Shown: positions 22,506 through 31,953, numbered from the stretch's first letter. The stretch is DNA of 37,064 nucleotides from Flavobacteriales bacterium (GCA_019694795.1 JAIBBF010000026.1:1-37064), one strand, 5' to 3'. Made by a program: numbers and translations. The notes: generated by a model from the sequence alone, not told the origin.

Positions 22506-23075
22506 TTATCGTTTTGGAAATTTCATTTTATAACGCACATCAACATCACCAATGGTGATTTCTTCCAGCTTGCGCTTTAATAGTCTTCTGCGCAGTGGCG
22601 AGATTTTTTCAGTGAAAAGAATTCCTTCTAAATGATCATATTCATGCTGAATAATTCGGGCAGCATATCCATCATAACTTTCTTCATGAAAATTAAAGTT
22701 CTCATCGTAGTAGGAAATTTTTAAGTTTTCCTGACGAAACACTTCTTCCCTGATTCCCGGAATGCTCAAACAACCTTCATTAAAACCCCATTCCTCGCCG
22801 CTTTCATCCTCAATAATCGGATTGATAAATACTTTTTTAAAATCTTTTAAATGTTCAGTCCCTTCTTCCTCATCCTCCGCAAAAGGAGAAGCATCCACCA
22901 CAAACAAACGAATCGATTTCCCCACCTGCGGAGCGGCTAATCCTACTCCACTTGCATTGTACATGGTTTCAAACATATCCGCAATAAATTCCTTTAACTT
23001 CGGATAATCCTCATCAATTTCCTCAGCCACTTTCTTTAAAACCGGATCCCCGTAGGCTACTATCGGTAATACCAT
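22506..23075 (-). CDS. def: peptide deformylase
   Basis: Removes the N-formyl group from nascent proteins. The 189 residues have all three signature motifs: GVGLAAPQVG (residues 43-52), EGCLSIPG with metal ligand Cys102, and QHEYDHLEG with ligands His144 and His148 and catalytic Glu145. An acidic insertion (FAEDEEEGTEH, about 65-75) enlarges the loop after the first motif. It heads a two-gene minus-strand unit with the TPR-like lipoprotein and is divergent from fumarylacetoacetase. Confidence 0.97.
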   Translation of the reverse strand: MVLPIVAYGDPVLKKVAEEIDEDYPKLKEFIADMFETMYNASGVGLAAPQVGKSIRLFVVDASPFAEDEEEGTEHLKDFKKVFINPIIEDESGEEWGFNEGCLSIPGIREEVFRQENLKISYYDENFNFHEESYDGYAARIIQHEYDHLEGILFTEKISPLRRRLLKRKLEEITIGDVDVRYKMKFPKR

Positions 23076-23214
23076 AAATCAAATTTGAAGTGCAAATTTA
23101 ACAATCCATTTCCATGAACAGTTCATGATTGGATAACTTTCGCGTTTTCGGTCAAAATTTATTAGGCAACTGCTCGTTTGTCTGTTATTTTTACATCCGT
23201 AATACCTGTTTACA

Positions 23215-24489
23215 ATGAATATTCGTGCTAACGACCCCAACCGGAAATCATGGGTAAATGTTCCTGCCCATAGCGATTTTCCGATTCAAAATCTGCCCTT
23301 CGGCGTGTTTTCCACCGAACATCACGGTCCGCGTGTAGGTGTGGCTATCGGAAATAAAATTCTTGATCTGAAAGCGATGCATGTGCTGGGTTATTTCCCA
23401 AATCAGCCTTTTGCACAGAATGATCTGGATGCTGATTGTTTGAACAAAATGATGATGCATGGAAAAAAAGCTATTCGCGAATTCCGTAATCGAATTTCCG
23501 ATATCCTCGAAATCAATAATGGAGAGTTAAGAGATAATCAGCATCATGTCGACCAGGTTTTAATTAATCAGGCAGATGCCAAATTATTATTACCGGTTCG
23601 TATTGGAGATTATACCGATTTCTACTCCAGTATCGATCATGCCACCAACATTGGTAAAATGATCCGCGATCCGCAAAATGCGTTAATGCCGAATTGGCGA
23701 CATATCCCTGTTGGTTACCACGGACGCTCCAGCTCTATTATTCCATCGGGAATAAATATTCACCGCCCCAAAGGTCAATCGAAAGCTCCGGATGCTGAAT
23801 TACCCGGATTCGGTCCCTGCAAATTGCTCGATTTCGAACTCGAAACGGGTTTCTTTACGTTTCAGGGAAAAGCCTTAGGTCAATCCATCTCCACTGCCGA
23901 AGCCGATGATTACATTTTCGGAATGGTATTGCTGAACGATTGGTCGGCCCGCGATATTCAAACCTGGGAGTATGTTCCACTGGGTCCCTTCCTGGCCAAA
24001 AACTTTGCTTCCAGCATATCACCATGGGTGGTGACATTAGACGCTCTGGAACCTTTCCGTGTTGCGGGAATGAAACAAGAACCTGCGGTACTACCCTACT
24101 TGCAATACAGCGGAGAAAAAAATATCGATATTCAACTGGATGTCATCATTGAAACCGCAGATGGCACTGAAAATCCGGTTTCCCATTCCAACAATAAATT
24201 CATGTATTGGAATATCGAGCAGCAATTGGCTCACCATACGGTGAATGGATGTAACGTGAATTGTGGCGATTTTATGGGATCAGGAACCATTAGCGGACCA
24301 GAACGTGAATCGTTTGGATCCATGATGGAAATAACCTGGAAAGGAACCAATCCCGTTAAAATGAAAGACGGATCAGAACGCAAATTCATTAATGATGGCG
24401 ACACCGTGATTATGCGGGGTCATTGCGAAAAAGACGGCGTTCGAATAGGTTTCGGCGAAGTACGCACAAAAGTTTTACCGGCCATTTAA
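23215..24489 (+). CDS. fahA: fumarylacetoacetase
   Basis: Last step of tyrosine/homogentisate breakdown: hydrolyses fumarylacetoacetate to fumarate and acetoacetate. The 424 residues match the family. The metal and catalytic residues align one to one with the mammalian enzyme at an offset of nine: Asp135 in DYTDFYSS, His142 in IDHATNIG, and Glu208 and Glu210 in FELETGFF. NDWSARDIQTWEYVPLGPFL and the ending GTISGPERESFGSMME fit the family. No other tyrosine-degradation gene is in the window. Rel follows after 11 nt and may be co-transcribed. Confidence 0.97.
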   Translation: MNIRANDPNRKSWVNVPAHSDFPIQNLPFGVFSTEHHGPRVGVAIGNKILDLKAMHVLGYFPNQPFAQNDLDADCLNKMMMHGKKAIREFRNRISDILEINNGELRDNQHHVDQVLINQADAKLLLPVRIGDYTDFYSSIDHATNIGKMIRDPQNALMPNWRHIPVGYHGRSSSIIPSGINIHRPKGQSKAPDAELPGFGPCKLLDFELETGFFTFQGKALGQSISTAEADDYIFGMVLLNDWSARDIQTWEYVPLGPFLAKNFASSISPWVVTLDALEPFRVAGMKQEPAVLPYLQYSGEKNIDIQLDVIIETADGTENPVSHSNNKFMYWNIEQQLAHHTVNGCNVNCGDFMGSGTISGPERESFGSMMEITWKGTNPVKMKDGSERKFINDGDTVIMRGHCEKDGVRIGFGEVRTKVLPAI

Positions 24490-24500
24490 TTTGCAGTGCA

Positions 24501-26708
24501 ATGGTGATTGATTACGAAAAGGAGAAACAGGAAATTTTAAATGCCTATCGGGGATTGTTACGTGCGTGTAAAAACTCCCGCGATAAAGCAGATACCAATA
24601 CCATTCGTAAAGCATTTAACATTGCGGTTGAGGCCCATAAAAACATGCGCCGCAAATCGGGTGAACCCTATATTTTTCATCCGATTGCAGTAGCCAGAAT
24701 CTGCGCCGAAGAAATTGGATTAGGAACCACCTCCATTGTTTCCGCTCTTTTGCACGATACCGTAGAAGATACGGATCTTACATTGGAGGAAGTTGAAAAT
24801 ATGTTCGGAAAAAAAGTGGCCCGGATTATTGATGGTCTCACTAAAATTACCGGCTTTGTTGACAATACAGAATCCATTCAGGCAGAAAATTTCCGTAAGG
24901 TATTGCTCACGTTGGCCGATGATGTACGGGTGATTCTCATCAAGCTGGCCGATCGCTTGCACAATATGCGTACGCTGGATTCGATGAGCAAGGAGAAACA
25001 ATTAAAAATCGCTTCTGAAACCGAATACCTTTATGCTCCACTTGCCCATCGGTTGGGATTAAATGCCATAAAAACAGAATTAGAAGACCTTTCCCTTAAG
25101 TTTCGTGAACCAACAGTGTATTTCGATATTTTAAATCGTTTACAAAAAACACAGGCTGTTAGGAATCGTTTCATTTCGCAATTTGTATTGCCGATTAAGC
25201 GACAACTGGATAAGGAAGATTTTAAATACACCATCAAAAGCAGAACCAAATCCGTTTTTTCGATTTGGAAAAAAATTCATCAGAAGAATGTTCCCTTCGA
25301 TGAAATCTATGATTTGTTTGCCATCCGTATTATTCTTGAAAGCGATGCCGATAAAGAAAAATCGGAATGCTGGAGAGTCTATTCCATTGTAACCGATTAT
25401 TACCAACCCAGTCCGGATCGTCTGCGCGATTGGATCAGTACACCGAAAGGAAATGGATACGAATCTCTTCACACCACGGTGATGAGTCCGACCGGAAAAT
25501 GGGTGGAGGTTCAAATCCGAACTACCCGCATGGATGAGATTGCTGAACGTGGATATGCGGCACACTGGAAGTACAAGGAAAACAACAATGCCGAAAGTGG
25601 TTTGGATATGTGGCTCAATAATATTCGCGAGCTGCTCGAAAATCCGCAATCGAATGCGTTGGATTTTCTCGATGAATTTAAATTGAATTTATTTTCCGAA
25701 GAGATATTTGTATTTACTCCAAAAGGTGAATTAAAATCCCTTCCATCAGGAGCAACGGCGCTCGATTTTGCTTTCGATATACACTCGAAAATTGGTGAAC
25801 ATTGCATTGGTGCGAAAGTCAATAATAAATTGGTCCCATTAAGTCACCAACTCAAAAGTGGCGATCAGATTGAGGTAATCACTTCCAAAAAACAACGACC
25901 GAAAGAAGATTGGCTGAAGTTTGTTTTTACTGCCAGGGCCAAACAGAAAATTAAAGATGCCTTAAAAGAAGAACGAAAAGAAGTTGCCCGGGAAGGAAAA
26001 GAATCGCTTCGAAAAAAATTCGAGCAAATGGGTGTTTTGGTCAATGACAAAAACATAAAAAAAGTGGAAGATTTTTTCCATGCCGCCAATAATACAGATC
26101 TCTTTTTCCGGATCGCAAAAGGGAGTATTGACCTCTCCAAACTAAAAGAATTTGAGGTAAAAAATGGCGAACTCCATTTATTCCAGAGTAGTCCCGAAAA
26201 ACCGGTTACTATCGAGGAATTAATGCAACAAACCAATGGTAAACCGGTATCGAACGATTTGCTGGTGCTTGCCGATGGACTCAAAGAAATCGATTACAAA
26301 TTATCGCCCTGCTGTAATCCTATTCCGGGTGATGATGTGTTTGGATTTATAACCGTTAACGAAGGAATTAAAATTCACCGCGTTTCCTGCCCCAATGCCG
26401 TTCAGCTGATGTCGAATTACGGCTACCGGATTGTAAAAGCAAGATGGAAAAGTCAGGAAGCCATTGAATTCCTTGCCGGGGTTCATTTTAAGGGAATTGA
26501 TGATGTGGGACTGGTAAATAAAATCACCTCCGTTATTTCAAAGGAATTGAATATCAATATGAGGTCCATTTCATTTGAAAGTCACGACGGCATCTTTGAA
26601 GGTAAGGTGTTCCTGTATGTGCACGACACACATCACCTCGACCGTTTGATTCAAAATCTGAGGCAGGTAAATGGCGTACAATCCGTTATTCGCGTGGATA
26701 ATCAGTGA
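24501..26708 (+). CDS. bifunctional (p)ppGpp synthetase/hydrolase Rel (RelA/SpoT family)
   Basis: Makes and degrades the stringent-response alarmone. The 735 residues show, in order: an HD hydrolase domain with LLHDTVEDTDLT (His85-Asp86) and KLADRLHNMRTL; a synthetase domain with RLRDWISTPKGNGYESLHTTV split over about 305-325; a TGS domain (about 400-450, FVFTPKGELKSLPSGATALD); a zinc-finger-like domain (CCNPIPGDDVFG, IHRVSCPN); and a C-terminal ACT domain (about 655-735). RLRD stands where bifunctional enzymes have RxKD. The intact HD motif supports hydrolase activity. ATG 24501 was chosen; an earlier in-frame start would lie inside fahA. Confidence 0.96.
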   Translation: MVIDYEKEKQEILNAYRGLLRACKNSRDKADTNTIRKAFNIAVEAHKNMRRKSGEPYIFHPIAVARICAEEIGLGTTSIVSALLHDTVEDTDLTLEEVENMFGKKVARIIDGLTKITGFVDNTESIQAENFRKVLLTLADDVRVILIKLADRLHNMRTLDSMSKEKQLKIASETEYLYAPLAHRLGLNAIKTELEDLSLKFREPTVYFDILNRLQKTQAVRNRFISQFVLPIKRQLDKEDFKYTIKSRTKSVFSIWKKIHQKNVPFDEIYDLFAIRIILESDADKEKSECWRVYSIVTDYYQPSPDRLRDWISTPKGNGYESLHTTVMSPTGKWVEVQIRTTRMDEIAERGYAAHWKYKENNNAESGLDMWLNNIRELLENPQSNALDFLDEFKLNLFSEEIFVFTPKGELKSLPSGATALDFAFDIHSKIGEHCIGAKVNNKLVPLSHQLKSGDQIEVITSKKQRPKEDWLKFVFTARAKQKIKDALKEERKEVAREGKESLRKKFEQMGVLVNDKNIKKVEDFFHAANNTDLFFRIAKGSIDLSKLKEFEVKNGELHLFQSSPEKPVTIEELMQQTNGKPVSNDLLVLADGLKEIDYKLSPCCNPIPGDDVFGFITVNEGIKIHRVSCPNAVQLMSNYGYRIVKARWKSQEAIEFLAGVHFKGIDDVGLVNKITSVISKELNINMRSISFESHDGIFEGKVFLYVHDTHHLDRLIQNLRQVNGVQSVIRVDNQ

Positions 26709-26744
26709 TTCACATTTCGTCTTTTTCTGTTGAAAACTCCCTGA

Positions 26745-26773
26745 TTGCCTGCCTTCCTTTTTTATTACTTTTA
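26745..26773 (+). promoter_or_regulatory. probable promoter of the Fur-STAS-purA operon
   Basis: TTG (26745-26747), an 18-nt spacer and TACTTTTA (26766-26773, one mismatch to TAnnTTTG), ending 17 nt before the ATG at 26791. Spacing fits Bacteroidota promoters. No Fur-box-like palindrome was recognised around it. Confidence 0.45.
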
Positions 26774-26790
26774 CCCCTTAATCAGCTTAT

Positions 26791-27279
26791 ATGTCTGGCG
26801 CTGACATCAAAGAAACCGTTCGACAAATATTTTTAGGGTACCTCGAACAACATGGTCACCGGAAAACTCCGGAGCGCTTCGCCATACTCAATGAAATTTA
26901 TGATTATGACGGTCATTTCGACATCGAATCGCTCTATGTTAAAATGAAAAATAAAAAATACCGGGTTAGTCGCGCAACCTTGTACAATACCATTGAATTA
27001 TTACTGAGTTGCGATCTGGTTAAAAAACATCAGTTCGGTAAAAACCAGGCTCAATTCGAAAAATCCTATTCCAAAAAACAACACGATCACGTTATATGCA
27101 CCGATACCGGTGAAGTGCTTGAATTTTGTGATCCTCGAATTCAGCATATCAAAGAAACGATCGAAGAAATATTCGGAGTAACCGTACTACATCATTCATT
27201 GTATTTCTATGCCCAACGAAATGCAGTAAATGAATCAACAGAAAAGAAATCTAACAGCAGGGCAAAAAAGAAGGTTTAA
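26791..27279 (+). CDS. Fur-family transcriptional regulator
   Basis: A 162-residue metal- or redox-responsive DNA-binding regulator. The winged-helix N-terminus reads [26 protein letters not shown] and [20 protein letters not shown]. The dimerisation domain begins with the metal-binding QHDHVIC (His98, His100). The structural-zinc CxxC motifs of classical Fur are absent: CTDT replaces CxxC after the HDH, leaving Cys103 and Cys113. Whether it senses iron, zinc or peroxide cannot be told. The Lys-rich C-terminus ends 1 nt before the STAS gene. Confidence 0.92.
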   Translation: MSGADIKETVRQIFLGYLEQHGHRKTPERFAILNEIYDYDGHFDIESLYVKMKNKKYRVSRATLYNTIELLLSCDLVKKHQFGKNQAQFEKSYSKKQHDHVICTDTGEVLEFCDPRIQHIKETIEEIFGVTVLHHSLYFYAQRNAVNESTEKKSNSRAKKKV

Positions 27280-27280
27280 A

Positions 27281-27628
27281 ATGGAATTTAGCTATTCACT
27301 CAGTGTCAATAACAACATCGTGCTTTGTCAGCTCAAAGGCAGGTTAATGGACAAAGAGCAGGCTGCTCCAATGCTGGCCGAAATCGACCGACAGGTTGCG
27401 GAGAATAACAACAAAATTATTTTGGATTTATCCGGTGTTGATTACATGAACAGTTCCGGTTTAAATATTTTGGTCAATATTCTCACCAAAGCCAGAAGCA
27501 AAAATGGCGAAGTGGTCATTTGCAATCTGAGCGCTAAAGTGAAAGAACTTTTTATTATTACTAAATTAAATACACTCTTTCACGTAAGCGATGACCTCGC
27601 TTCTGCTGAAACGATGTTAAAAAAATAA
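27281..27628 (+). CDS. STAS-domain protein (anti-sigma factor antagonist type)
   Basis: A 115-residue single STAS domain of the SpoIIAA/RsbV type. The phosphorylatable Ser lies in DLSGVDYMNSSGLNILV (Ser58 or Ser59), with LVNILTKARSKNGEVVICNLSAKV completing the core. Such proteins usually switch between an anti-sigma kinase and its sigma factor, but no RsbW-type kinase or PP2C phosphatase gene is in the window. It sits between the Fur-like gene and purA, 1 nt and 14 nt away, so it is clearly in that operon. An in-frame start at 27230 inside the Fur-like gene was rejected. Confidence 0.9.
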   Translation: MEFSYSLSVNNNIVLCQLKGRLMDKEQAAPMLAEIDRQVAENNNKIILDLSGVDYMNSSGLNILVNILTKARSKNGEVVICNLSAKVKELFIITKLNTLFHVSDDLASAETMLKK

Positions 27629-27642
27629 GCGAAAAAAATACC

Positions 27643-28911
27643 ATGAAAGTAGATGTATTACTCGGACTCCAATGGGGAGACGAAGGGAAAGGAAAAATTG
27701 TTGACGTTCTCACACCAAAATATCAGGTAATCGGCCGTTTTCAGGGCGGACCAAATGCCGGACATACGCTGGAATTTAATGGTATTAAACACGTGCTTCA
27801 TACCATTCCATCCGGAATTTTTCATGAAAATGTCATCAACCTTGTTGGTAACGGTGTGGTGGTTGACCCTGTTGTTTTGAAACGGGAAATTGATGCCTTA
27901 AAAAAATTAAATGTCGATGTAAAAAACCGACTGTTATTATCGCGTAAAGCGCATTTGATTTTGCCTACACATCGTTTAATCGATCAGGCTTCCGAAGCAT
28001 CAAAAGGAAAAGAAAAAATCGGATCAACGCTTAAAGGGATTGGTCCAACCTACATGGATAAAACCGGTAGAAACGGATTGCGCATCGGCGATATTTTTAT
28101 GCCCGATTTTAAAGAACGTTATAACAAACTGGTAGAAAAGCATATTCGTCTTTTATCATTTCACCAATTCGAATATGATTTAAGCGCATTAGAACCTGCA
28201 TTTTTCGAAGGCATTGAAGCACTGAAAGAATTAACGGTTGTTGACAGCGAACATTACATTAACGATCATCTTAAAAAAGAACAAAAAGTCCTTGCAGAAG
28301 GAGCTCAGGGAACCTTACTCGATATCGATTTTGGATCCTATCCTTTTGTTACTTCCTCCAATACAACAACTGCCGGAGCTTGCACTGGTTTAGGAATTGC
28401 ACCTAACCGCATTGGTGATGTAATCGGAATTTTTAAAGCCTATTGCACCCGTGTAGGAAGCGGTCCCTTCCCTACCGAACTCGAAGATGAAACCGGTGAA
28501 CGTTTGCGAAAACTCGGGAATGAATTCGGATCCACAACCGGACGTCCGCGTCGCTGTGGCTGGATTGACCTGCCTGCTTTGCGTTACGCAATCATGATTA
28601 ATGGAGTCACCTCCTTAGCCATGATGAAAGCGGATGTTCTCAATACATTTGAAACCATTAAAGTTTGCACACATTACAAAGTAAATGGCGAGCTTACAGC
28701 CGATATGCCATACGATTTATGTTGTGTGGATGCCGAACCGGTGTACAAAGAATTAAAAGGATGGAATTGCGATTTAACCGGGATTTCTGAATATAAAAAT
28801 CTGCCTAAAGCATTACTCGATTACACCTTGTTCCTGGAAAAAGAATTAGGTGTTTCCATCGATGTAATTTCGGTAGGACCTGACCGCACGCAAACCCTGC
28901 TAAAAAACTAA
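27643..28911 (+). CDS. purA: adenylosuccinate synthetase
   Basis: GTP-dependent conversion of IMP and aspartate to adenylosuccinate, the first committed step to AMP. The 422 residues match the family. The N-terminal signature is LLGLQWGDEGKGKIVD with the phosphate loop; NAGHTLEF, IGSTLKGIGPTYMDKTGR, AEGAQGTLLDIDFGSYPFVTSSN (split) and TTTGRPRRCGWIDL follow. PurA is a known (p)ppGpp-inhibited enzyme in E. coli, and rel lies two genes upstream. Next gene starts 9 nt downstream. Confidence 0.98.
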   Translation: MKVDVLLGLQWGDEGKGKIVDVLTPKYQVIGRFQGGPNAGHTLEFNGIKHVLHTIPSGIFHENVINLVGNGVVVDPVVLKREIDALKKLNVDVKNRLLLSRKAHLILPTHRLIDQASEASKGKEKIGSTLKGIGPTYMDKTGRNGLRIGDIFMPDFKERYNKLVEKHIRLLSFHQFEYDLSALEPAFFEGIEALKELTVVDSEHYINDHLKKEQKVLAEGAQGTLLDIDFGSYPFVTSSNTTTAGACTGLGIAPNRIGDVIGIFKAYCTRVGSGPFPTELEDETGERLRKLGNEFGSTTGRPRRCGWIDLPALRYAIMINGVTSLAMMKADVLNTFETIKVCTHYKVNGELTADMPYDLCCVDAEPVYKELKGWNCDLTGISEYKNLPKALLDYTLFLEKELGVSIDVISVGPDRTQTLLKN

Positions 28912-28920
28912 TTCAGGACC

Positions 28921-30264
28921 ATGGCAGGGAATCTCCACAAACTGATTGGTGGCGACTTCCCGGAGAGGGAAATCAACCGCCTGGCTATTCCTGCCATCAT
29001 TGCTTCCATTGCTGAGCCTTTAATTTCTATTGGAGATGCTGCCATTATTGGTCAGTATGCCGAAAAAGATTCTGTATCACTCGGTGCTGTGGCTGTTGGT
29101 TCAACCTTTTTTCTGAGTATCATTTGGGTATTTGCTCAAACCCGCACCGCTATGTCGTCGGTGATGTCGAGATATTACGGTGAGAAAAAACTGGAGGCTG
29201 TTCGAACGCTGGTTCCGCAAATGATATTTATGAATTTCATGTTGGGACTTTTTTTCTACCTGTTCACCAATTTATTTTCCAGAGAAATTTTTACGCTTTA
29301 CAATGTAGAAGGACAACAACTCGAAGAAACGATTCGTTATTTCAGTATCCGGTCCATTGGATTTCCATTTGTATTATCCACCATGATGATGTTTGGTGTT
29401 TTTCGGGGAATTCAAAACACAGTTTGGGCTATGTCGATTAGTTTGGTTGGCGGATTAATCAATATTCTTCTCGATCAAATTCTCATTGGAGGGGTGGATG
29501 GATTAATATCTCCAATGGGCATCGAAGGCGTTGCATTTGCCAGCTTGTGTGCACAACTTGTAATGTTTGTAATGGCCATATTTTTCCTCTATAAAAAAGC
29601 GGGTTATTCCCTTAATTTTTTGTTCCCGGTAAATCAGGAAGTCTATTGGTTACTCCATTTAACCGGAAATCTGATTATCCGTTCTCTCGCTGTGCAAACT
29701 GCTTATTTCTTTTCCGGAAGAATTGCAGCGGGGTGTGGACCCCATTATCTCAATGTACATGGTGTATTTTGGAACATCTGGTTATTCAGTGCCTTTTTTA
29801 TTGAAGGTTATTGCAGTGCAGGTAATGCGCTTGCCGGAAAATTTTACGGCGAAAAAAATCCGGAAATGCTTTGGCGCTTATCCAAATTCATGATTAAACG
29901 AACCATAGCCATTGGTGTTGGACTAACCCTTATTTATTTCATCACCTACAGATGGATCGGGCATTTATTTTTAACCAATAGTACTGAGTTGGAAATTTTT
30001 TATTCTGCTTTTTGGCTGGTAGCCCTTGTTCAACCGTTTAATGCATTTGCCTTTACTTACGATGAATTACTAAAAGGAATCGGAGAAATGAAGTATATTC
30101 GAAATACACTCATCATTGCCACCTTTATTGGTTTTGTACCGGTAATTCATTTTTTAGATTTTATGGAATGGCATTTGCTGTCGGTATGGTCGGCATTTAT
30201 CGTTTGGATGAGTATTAGAGGGGGACGCTTAATGCTTTATTTTAATCGTAATTTCAGCTACTGA
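28921..30264 (+). CDS. MATE family efflux transporter
   Basis: A 447-residue integral membrane protein with about twelve hydrophobic helices in the two-half MATE arrangement. Typical features are INRLAIPAIIASIAEPLISIGDAAIIGQ at the N-terminus (split), the central SIRSIGFPFVLSTMMMFGVFRGIQNT, and GYCSAGNALAGKFYGEKN in the second half. It probably exports organic cations or drugs using an ion gradient; the substrate is not predictable. Ninth-base spacing from purA and a 1-nt overlap (TGATG) with the nuclease gene place it in one operon. Confidence 0.92.
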   Translation: MAGNLHKLIGGDFPEREINRLAIPAIIASIAEPLISIGDAAIIGQYAEKDSVSLGAVAVGSTFFLSIIWVFAQTRTAMSSVMSRYYGEKKLEAVRTLVPQMIFMNFMLGLFFYLFTNLFSREIFTLYNVEGQQLEETIRYFSIRSIGFPFVLSTMMMFGVFRGIQNTVWAMSISLVGGLINILLDQILIGGVDGLISPMGIEGVAFASLCAQLVMFVMAIFFLYKKAGYSLNFLFPVNQEVYWLLHLTGNLIIRSLAVQTAYFFSGRIAAGCGPHYLNVHGVFWNIWLFSAFFIEGYCSAGNALAGKFYGEKNPEMLWRLSKFMIKRTIAIGVGLTLIYFITYRWIGHLFLTNSTELEIFYSAFWLVALVQPFNAFAFTYDELLKGIGEMKYIRNTLIIATFIGFVPVIHFLDFMEWHLLSVWSAFIVWMSIRGGRLMLYFNRNFSY

Positions 30265-31493
30265 TGAAAAAAATATTTTTAATAGTATTTACCATCGCAC
30301 TTTCTGTTTCTAATCCATTACAGGGTTGGAGTCAGAAGGATTCATTGGTAGAAAAAGAGATCCGCGATGCCGAGGAGCAATTAAAGATCATCCGCGAAAG
30401 GGAAATTCAAACTCAACTGCGCATCGAATTGCTAAAAATGCAAATGTGCAGTACCATGTTACAAACCATCGGATTTCCCATTGTATCGGGTGGATCTTTT
30501 CCAACTATTTCTCACCATGCTATGGTGCTGGCTTATGATGAAAGCAATGAACAGGCCAAATGGGTAATGCATGTTATTTTACCGGATATTCTGGACGGAA
30601 AAGTTGCACGCACCAATGATTTCAGAAAAGATACATTGGTAAAAACAGGAACCGCAGAAAAAGAAGATTATTGGAAAAGTGGATACGACCGTGGCCACCT
30701 TGCTCCTTCTGCTGATTTCAGATGGTCGCCCACTGCACTGAGTGAATCGTATTTTTATTCGAATATGAGTCCGCAAAAACCCGAATTAAACCGCGAGAAA
30801 TGGGCTGAGATGGAAGATCTGCTGAGGGAATACGTTATGAATAACGGGCATAAATTATTTGTAGTTACGGGTCCCGTTATGAAGGATTCGCCCGGACAAA
30901 TCGGCAATAAAAACAAGGTAACTATTCCGGGGTATTTTTATAAAGTTGCCATGGATCCCGCATCGAAAGTGGGAATTGCTTTTATCATGCCGAATGATCG
31001 TTGTCCAAAAACCGTTCTGCAATATGCAGTGAGCATCGACAGTGTAGAAAAGTTTACGGGCATCAATTTTTTCCCGGTATTAAACGCATCTGAAGAAAAG
31101 GAAATTGAATCGAAAACCGACATCGAGAAATGGAAAATCCGTCGCGAAGACGGGAATGCCGACCCGATTAATCCGGAAAGTCTGCCGAAAGGGAAGTTCA
31201 ATACCTCTCAGGCAAAATATCACATTGGTGATAAAGCTACGGTTTGCGGCAAAGTAGTTTCTGCCAAATATAATGAGAAATCAGGCGCTACGTTTATAAA
31301 TCTGGACCGCAAATTCCCGGACCAGATTTTTACCATTCAAATCTGGAAGGACAGTCGCCAGAATTTTAGCTACCACCCTGAAGAAGAGCTGCTTAACAAA
31401 ACTATTTGCGTTACCGGTAAAATACTTGAAAATCAAGGAGTTCCGGTAATGACCATTTATAATGAAAGCGCTATTGAGATTGAAGAAGATTAA
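30264..31493 (+). CDS. exported DNA/RNA non-specific endonuclease with C-terminal OB-like domain
   Basis: A 409-residue protein with a signal peptide (ending near GWSQ). The beta-beta-alpha-metal nuclease domain (about 70-290) has the catalytic motif YDRGHLAPSADF with His145, and the metal-binding Asn in FYSNMSPQKPELN. A coiled N-terminal segment (about 25-60) precedes it. The C-terminal 95 residues (KATVCGKVVSAKYNEKSGATFINLD, split, to IEIEED) look like a small OB-type nucleic-acid-binding domain. Probably secreted or periplasmic, degrading nucleic acids. It starts within the MATE stop codon. Confidence 0.9.
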   Translation: MKKIFLIVFTIALSVSNPLQGWSQKDSLVEKEIRDAEEQLKIIREREIQTQLRIELLKMQMCSTMLQTIGFPIVSGGSFPTISHHAMVLAYDESNEQAKWVMHVILPDILDGKVARTNDFRKDTLVKTGTAEKEDYWKSGYDRGHLAPSADFRWSPTALSESYFYSNMSPQKPELNREKWAEMEDLLREYVMNNGHKLFVVTGPVMKDSPGQIGNKNKVTIPGYFYKVAMDPASKVGIAFIMPNDRCPKTVLQYAVSIDSVEKFTGINFFPVLNASEEKEIESKTDIEKWKIRREDGNADPINPESLPKGKFNTSQAKYHIGDKATVCGKVVSAKYNEKSGATFINLDRKFPDQIFTIQIWKDSRQNFSYHPEEELLNKTICVTGKILENQGVPVMTIYNESAIEIEED

Positions 31494-31551
31494 TTTATTT
31501 TCAGAAGCAACCTTTTTTGTTTATCTTAGTCTAATATGTAAAATCATCCTC

Positions 31552-31905
31552 ATGAAAAATCTTAAGTTCATATTTACTGCCGTTGTTACCATGTTGGTAT
31601 TAAGTGTTAGTGCACAAAAATCAGCAGCACCTCAACAACATTCAGCCGACGAGCGCGCAAATCACCGTACCCGTAAAATGGCTGCAGAATTAGCCCTCAA
31701 TGAGAGTCAGCTTAACGATGTAAAAACGCTTAACCTCGAGTTTGCCAACAAAATGGAAGAAGCGAAAAAGCATGACGGATTTGAAACTGAAAAAGCAAAA
31801 TTACAAGCGACATACGATTCAAAACTTCAAACGATTCTTTCAGCTCAACAGTTTGAGAAATACAAACAAATGATGGCTGAGAAAAACGAAAAAAGATCCA
31901 AATAA
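31552..31905 (+). CDS. Spy/CpxP-like small periplasmic protein
   Basis: A 117-residue protein with a signal peptide (ending SVSAQ) and an all-helical charged mature region. LALNESQLNDVKTLNLEF and QTILSAQQFEKYKQMMAE resemble the LTxxQ-type repeats of Spy/CpxP-related periplasmic proteins. In that family the proteins act as chaperones or stress sensors; here the function is only inferred. The ATG at 31552 was chosen over an in-frame start at 31462 inside the nuclease gene. A strong terminator follows. Confidence 0.75.
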   Translation: MKNLKFIFTAVVTMLVLSVSAQKSAAPQQHSADERANHRTRKMAAELALNESQLNDVKTLNLEFANKMEEAKKHDGFETEKAKLQATYDSKLQTILSAQQFEKYKQMMAEKNEKRSK

Positions 31906-31921
31906 TTAAACAGGGTTTACA

Positions 31922-31953
31922 AAAAAAGGGTGTTCGAATGAACACCCTTTTTT
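31922..31953. terminator. strong bidirectional terminator
   Basis: A perfect 14-bp stem (AAAAAAGGGTGTTC, 31922-31935, with its complement 31940-31953), loop GAAT, with T runs on both strands. It separates the Spy-like gene from the convergent minus-strand small gene. Confidence 0.92.

Noticed and set aside
23176-23193. TTTG followed by TATTTTTA before fahA as a promoter
   Set aside because: The two elements are only about 6 nt apart, far from the 17-23 nt expected, and no better -33 element is visible.
25140-26284. Minus-strand open frames of 139-169 codons
   Set aside because: Antisense to rel, whose domains are complete. No motif or start context supports them.
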